Under the pieces are notes generated by a model. That model saw only the letters and a program-made list of their open reading frames with translations, had not been told where the DNA came from and did not search any database. DNA of 17,778 nucleotides. Source: a bacterium. Lineage in GTDB: Bacteria; Pseudomonadota; Gammaproteobacteria; Berkiellales; Berkiellaceae. Location: the NCBI GenBank assembly GCA_009927065.1, contig RFNU01000247.1, positions 1 to 17,778 of the forward strand, given 5' to 3'. Positions 15,170 through 17,778 of the stretch are shown here, piece after piece (position 1 is the stretch's first letter; each line of letters opens with the position of its first letter). The position numbers and the translations under genes are program-made.

Positions 15170-17218
15170 ATGCCTGATAGTAAGAAGCTTCTTACGGAAT
15201 TGAATAAATACTTGGGAAAAGATCCTGAGGATTTTGACTGGTTGTATGGTAGTTCTGTTGATTCGCAGCGTGTTGATACTGAGCGTGATAGCAGCATCTC
15301 CTCCAGAACCTTCAACCCTTTGCGGAGTCAGCGCATCTCCGAGTCTTCGGGTCATAGCACGATATCCAGATCTAGCTCCAGCCTCAGTCGGGATAGTGAA
15401 ACATCCGGCGCAGATCTGCCACTGTTTGATCCAATAGCTGTTTTTATGCAAGCCAAACGTGATGAGCGAGTCATTGTTATTCCTCCTGATTGGGACTATA
15501 AAACTGATCCTATAAGTTATGGAAATACGAGAGCAACCCCTGACAATACCTATGTTTTTAAATTCGACGAGACAGGGGAATTAAAATTTGCTGCGCCTTC
15601 GGATCTGCTAGTAAACAAAAGAGAAAAACAAGGATTTCTGAACGGTATTACTTTTGGATTATTTGAGCCATCAATGCAGTTGTTAGAACGTTCAAGTATA
15701 CCCATACCTAGAAAAACAATATTTATTGAACCTGAACCTGAAACTGGTAATCTGTTTAGAGCAGGCGCCAGATTAGGGGCGTTAGTAGGACGTCCAGCCG
15801 CCATGATCGTCGTGCGAACGAGATTCCTAGCTTCAACGATTGAAAGTGCTCGGCTCTCTGTAAAAAGTATGGATGGACAAAACAAGGCTCCTGATTATCG
15901 AGAGGGGGCATTGAATGCGTTAGCTTATTCTACACTGCTTGCAATACCAAAAAATCATTCACAGGGAAACAAACTAGACGGATATTATAGAGCTTACATT
16001 CCTTTGCGAATAGTTCTTTCACCCGTACAGATCACTTTGAGTCTTATTGCTGGGACAGTGGGATTTATGAAGGGCCTACTTGATATACCTAAATCTGACA
16101 TTCAATTACTAGCTAAAAAAGCAATGAATAATGATGATACGATTGCTGCGGCGGCGCAGAGCTTGCTGCAATCTGCACTCAACGATCCTACGTTAGCCCC
16201 TGCTTATCAAGAACAACTCAAAAGCATGAAAATTAAAGAAGAGACCTCTAAAGACATTACCGAAAACACCATCTTCAATATTGTATCTAAAATGACTGGA
16301 CTTCATGTATTAGTGGGTGCATTTTTAGCTGTTAAAAATGATTTGAAGAGTCCTGAATATCCAGGCTTGGATGATCCAATCAGGGCTTTCTTGCGATCAG
16401 CTGGTGTAGGTATCAAGGGTGCGGTGCTAGGGCTTAGCGAATCAGTTGGTTTGTATGCACGACCAGTCATTGCATTATTACCTGCTGCTCTTGCTGCAAT
16501 AAAAGGCGAGAGCAAAAGCGAGATCTTCCAAGCTAAATACATGGAGATTGCTGGATTTAATAATAGCAGAGCAGAAGCAAAAGGCAGTTTTATAGAAAAA
16601 TTAGATGAGTATATTGCAATACAACCGCAATCAGCCAGTCATCAATTGCCAATTCAACTTGCCCCACTACAAAAAGCAGAGACTGTCTTATCAGCGGATT
16701 CGACCGGTAGTTCTGCCAGTAGGCTCAGTCAAGGTTGCGCAGAAGTCAGAGCAGGAACCGAAATCAAATTGGAAGGACCAGTTTCATTTCAGAAATTGCT
16801 TGAAAATCTAGAAGAAATTTATGGCAAGAAGAAGCAGACCATATATTCTATACTTGTTGATAAGGATCACATTGAAATGACGCCTAAAGATAACCCCCCA
16901 TCTTTAGTTAATAGGATTCCAGATAAGCTTTTAGAGAAGTCTGATAAATTGGCAACAGTATGGGAGCAGCAAATAAGCGCATTACAAAACTCAGAAAAGA
17001 CTGAGAAAATTACTGCAACTATTGAAATGGATGTGAAGGGAGACGACGATCTTAAGAAGGTTATGGCGATTATTGAGTCATTCAAGGGTAAAGATGTCAC
17101 TATTCAATTGAAGGGAGACGTGTCTGGTGTGTCTAATGAACGCCTGGGGGAGATAAACTCTAAAATAAATAGCCATAATAAGAGAGAGTCCTCAGCAGCA
17201 ATGGTGAGGATGAGCTAA
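15170..17218 (+). CDS. unrecognised 682-aa protein with Ser-rich N-terminus and hydrophobic core
   Basis: I do not recognise a family. I choose the ATG at 15170 because AAAGGA lies about 7 nt upstream; a TTG at 15146 in the same frame lacks a site. Residues 28-80 are a low-complexity Ser/Arg-rich region with roughly 20 serines. Residues 85-190 look globular (VIVIPPDWDY, EPEPETGNLF). The middle contains hydrophobic or amphipathic helices (about 276-302, 375-388 and 407-446) that may touch or enter a membrane. The C-terminal part (530-682) is charged and mixed alpha/beta. It contains two segments of similar pattern (531-560 and about 617-648), each with a strand, a helix and a GK-T-I strand. 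The gene has no neighbours on its strand and converges on the IscB relic 18 bases after its stop. A secreted or host-interacting role is possible by style only. Confidence 0.85.
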   Translation: MPDSKKLLTELNKYLGKDPEDFDWLYGSSVDSQRVDTERDSSISSRTFNPLRSQRISESSGHSTISRSSSSLSRDSETSGADLPLFDPIAVFMQAKRDERVIVIPPDWDYKTDPISYGNTRATPDNTYVFKFDETGELKFAAPSDLLVNKREKQGFLNGITFGLFEPSMQLLERSSIPIPRKTIFIEPEPETGNLFRAGARLGALVGRPAAMIVVRTRFLASTIESARLSVKSMDGQNKAPDYREGALNALAYSTLLAIPKNHSQGNKLDGYYRAYIPLRIVLSPVQITLSLIAGTVGFMKGLLDIPKSDIQLLAKKAMNNDDTIAAAAQSLLQSALNDPTLAPAYQEQLKSMKIKEETSKDITENTIFNIVSKMTGLHVLVGAFLAVKNDLKSPEYPGLDDPIRAFLRSAGVGIKGAVLGLSESVGLYARPVIALLPAALAAIKGESKSEIFQAKYMEIAGFNNSRAEAKGSFIEKLDEYIAIQPQSASHQLPIQLAPLQKAETVLSADSTGSSASRLSQGCAEVRAGTEIKLEGPVSFQKLLENLEEIYGKKKQTIYSILVDKDHIEMTPKDNPPSLVNRIPDKLLEKSDKLATVWEQQISALQNSEKTEKITATIEMDVKGDDDLKKVMAIIESFKGKDVTIQLKGDVSGVSNERLGEINSKINSHNKRESSAAMVRMS

Positions 17219-17236
17219 TAGCTGTATTGATTATTT

Positions 17237-17713
17237 TTACGTATAGTGGTTGTAAAAAATATTTTGATTGATGCTTTTCATTTCCATCATCAAATAAGCG
17301 CGAAAACCACTTGCTTTAGCGGGTGGAGGAAGCGCTCCTCCTGTCATAGAGTGATAACCATCAGACGCTTGTATGCACTTGCAATATCTTGCTGCCATGC
17401 CTTGAACGGTTGCGGTTTTGGTTGTGATGTAAAAAATCCTGTTGCTCCAACAGCAACATGCCCAACGCAAGTCCCTACTTTTTTACCAGCAAGCACCACG
17501 GCTATCACTCAATCCCCAGTTTTAAATCCAAGGACAACTTTTTTATCTTTATTCCCAGTGGCTAGGCAAGCCGTCTTTTAAAATAATCGTGAACGGATGG
17601 ATACGATACATAGCCGCTCTTTCCTTCTCTTCAATCACTCTCTGGCCTTAGCAGTCCGGATGAGAAGGCATGAGCGCTGTCTTATTGTTAGCTAACACGA
17701 AAACGCGTTGCAT
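17237..17713 (-). pseudogene. iscB: decayed IscB (RRXRR/HNH RNA-guided nuclease) remnant, RuvC/HNH core deleted
   Basis: IscB proteins are omega-RNA-guided nucleases of transposons, related to Cas9. Reading the minus strand across frames recovers both ends of the family. N-terminal end: MQRV, then (shift) VLANNKTALMPSHP, then (shift) TAKARE, then (shift) ERAAMYRIHPFTIILKDG. This is the PLMP-domain pattern VFVLDKNKxPLMPCHPARARxLLxxGRAAVxRxxPFTIxLK. C-terminal end: NKDKKVVLGFKTGD, stop, VIAVVLAGKKVGTCVGHVAV, then (shift) FYITTKTATVQG and RYCKCIQASDGYHS, then LPPPAKASGFRAY. This is the target-interaction C-terminus (GFQTGDxVxAVVPxGKxxGxxxGRVAVR, YCxLLxRADGY). The two ends are joined near 17565-17575, so the RuvC, bridge-helix and HNH parts (roughly 300 residues) are missing. 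At least four frame changes and two in-frame stops show it is dead. The family assignment is from memory of the consensus. Confidence 0.8.
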
Positions 17714-17778
17714 GGTTACATGACTTCTAAATTCTCCGATTGCTCGGGTAATGACCACCTCGCCAATGTTATCCGGCA
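17714..17778 (-). ncRNA. possible 3' end of an IscB-associated omega-RNA (partial, at window edge)
   Basis: IscB genes are normally preceded by their guide RNA (omega-RNA, first described as HEARO RNA), which ends close to the start codon. The 65 bases upstream of the relic's ATG contain, on the minus strand, a 4-bp stem CCGA/TCGG closed by a GCAA (GNRA) tetraloop (plus positions 17747-17736). They also contain GAGGTGGTCATTACC just before it. Position and GNRA hairpin fit an omega-RNA tail, but the rest lies outside the window and I cannot match it to a covariance model. Confidence 0.3.

Noticed and set aside
15143..15451. Minus-strand 102-codon frame opposite the Ser-rich region
   Set aside because: It is a shadow of the low-complexity plus-strand sequence; no ribosome site and no recognisable features.
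17246..17581. Open frame of 111 codons on the plus strand starting with TTG
   Set aside because: It is antisense to the IscB relic, has an unusual Cys/His/Thr composition and no ribosome site; the minus-strand reading explains the sequence.

Overview
This window looks like chromosome from a low-GC gammaproteobacterium with an accessory gene set typical of host-associated or intracellular lineages, Legionellales-like by style. That placement is inferred from protein style only: leucine-rich repeat proteins, large unrecognised membrane proteins with acidic or Ser-rich regions, and AT-rich intergenic DNA. There is no rRNA or other phylogenetic marker in the window.

Layout. (1) 18-656: a divergent HAM1/RdgB-family nucleotide pyrophosphatase. 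(2) 759-3351: a two-gene drug-efflux operon, an EmrA-like HlyD-family adaptor overlapping by 8 nt an EmrB-like 14-helix MFS (DHA2) exporter. (3) 3532-7242: a 1236-residue unrecognised protein, hydrophobic near both ends, with an acidic tail. (4) 7337-8542 (+) and 8708-9904 (-): two convergent leucine-rich-repeat proteins sharing a short C-terminal motif. (5) 10221-11291 (-): an unrecognised membrane protein with a charged and polar exterior. (6) 11553-12872 (+): histidyl-tRNA synthetase of the archaeal/eukaryotic-like type, behind a leader with a good promoter, a hairpin plus T-run, and a chain of start/stop-overlapping micro-ORFs. (7) 12913-13803 (-): a multi-helix membrane protein with a His-rich tail. 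(8) 13945-15004: a tightly coupled pair, a DUF3429-like membrane protein and a rhomboid intramembrane serine protease. (9) 15170-17218: a 682-residue unrecognised protein with a Ser-rich N-terminal region. (10) 17237-17713 (-): the decayed, internally deleted remnant of an IscB nuclease gene (RRXRR/IscB family, ancestor-like relatives of Cas9). Its upstream flank, where an omega-RNA would end, runs off the window.

How the genes work together. Housekeeping genes (HAM1, hisS) are interspersed with single-gene accessory units. The efflux operon and the DUF3429-rhomboid pair are the only clear operons. The LRR proteins and the unrecognised proteins (3532-7242, 10221-11291, 12913-13803, 15170-17218) are plausible secreted or host-interacting factors, but no secretion system is encoded here and that role is inference.

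Most notable points: the IscB relic, which is hidden because it spans several frames; the chained micro-ORF leader of hisS; the unusual HisRS type; the altered base-recognition residues of the HAM1 protein; and the motif shared by the two LRR proteins. I see no intact new multi-gene system, no CRISPR array, no tRNA or rRNA gene and no complete insertion sequence.
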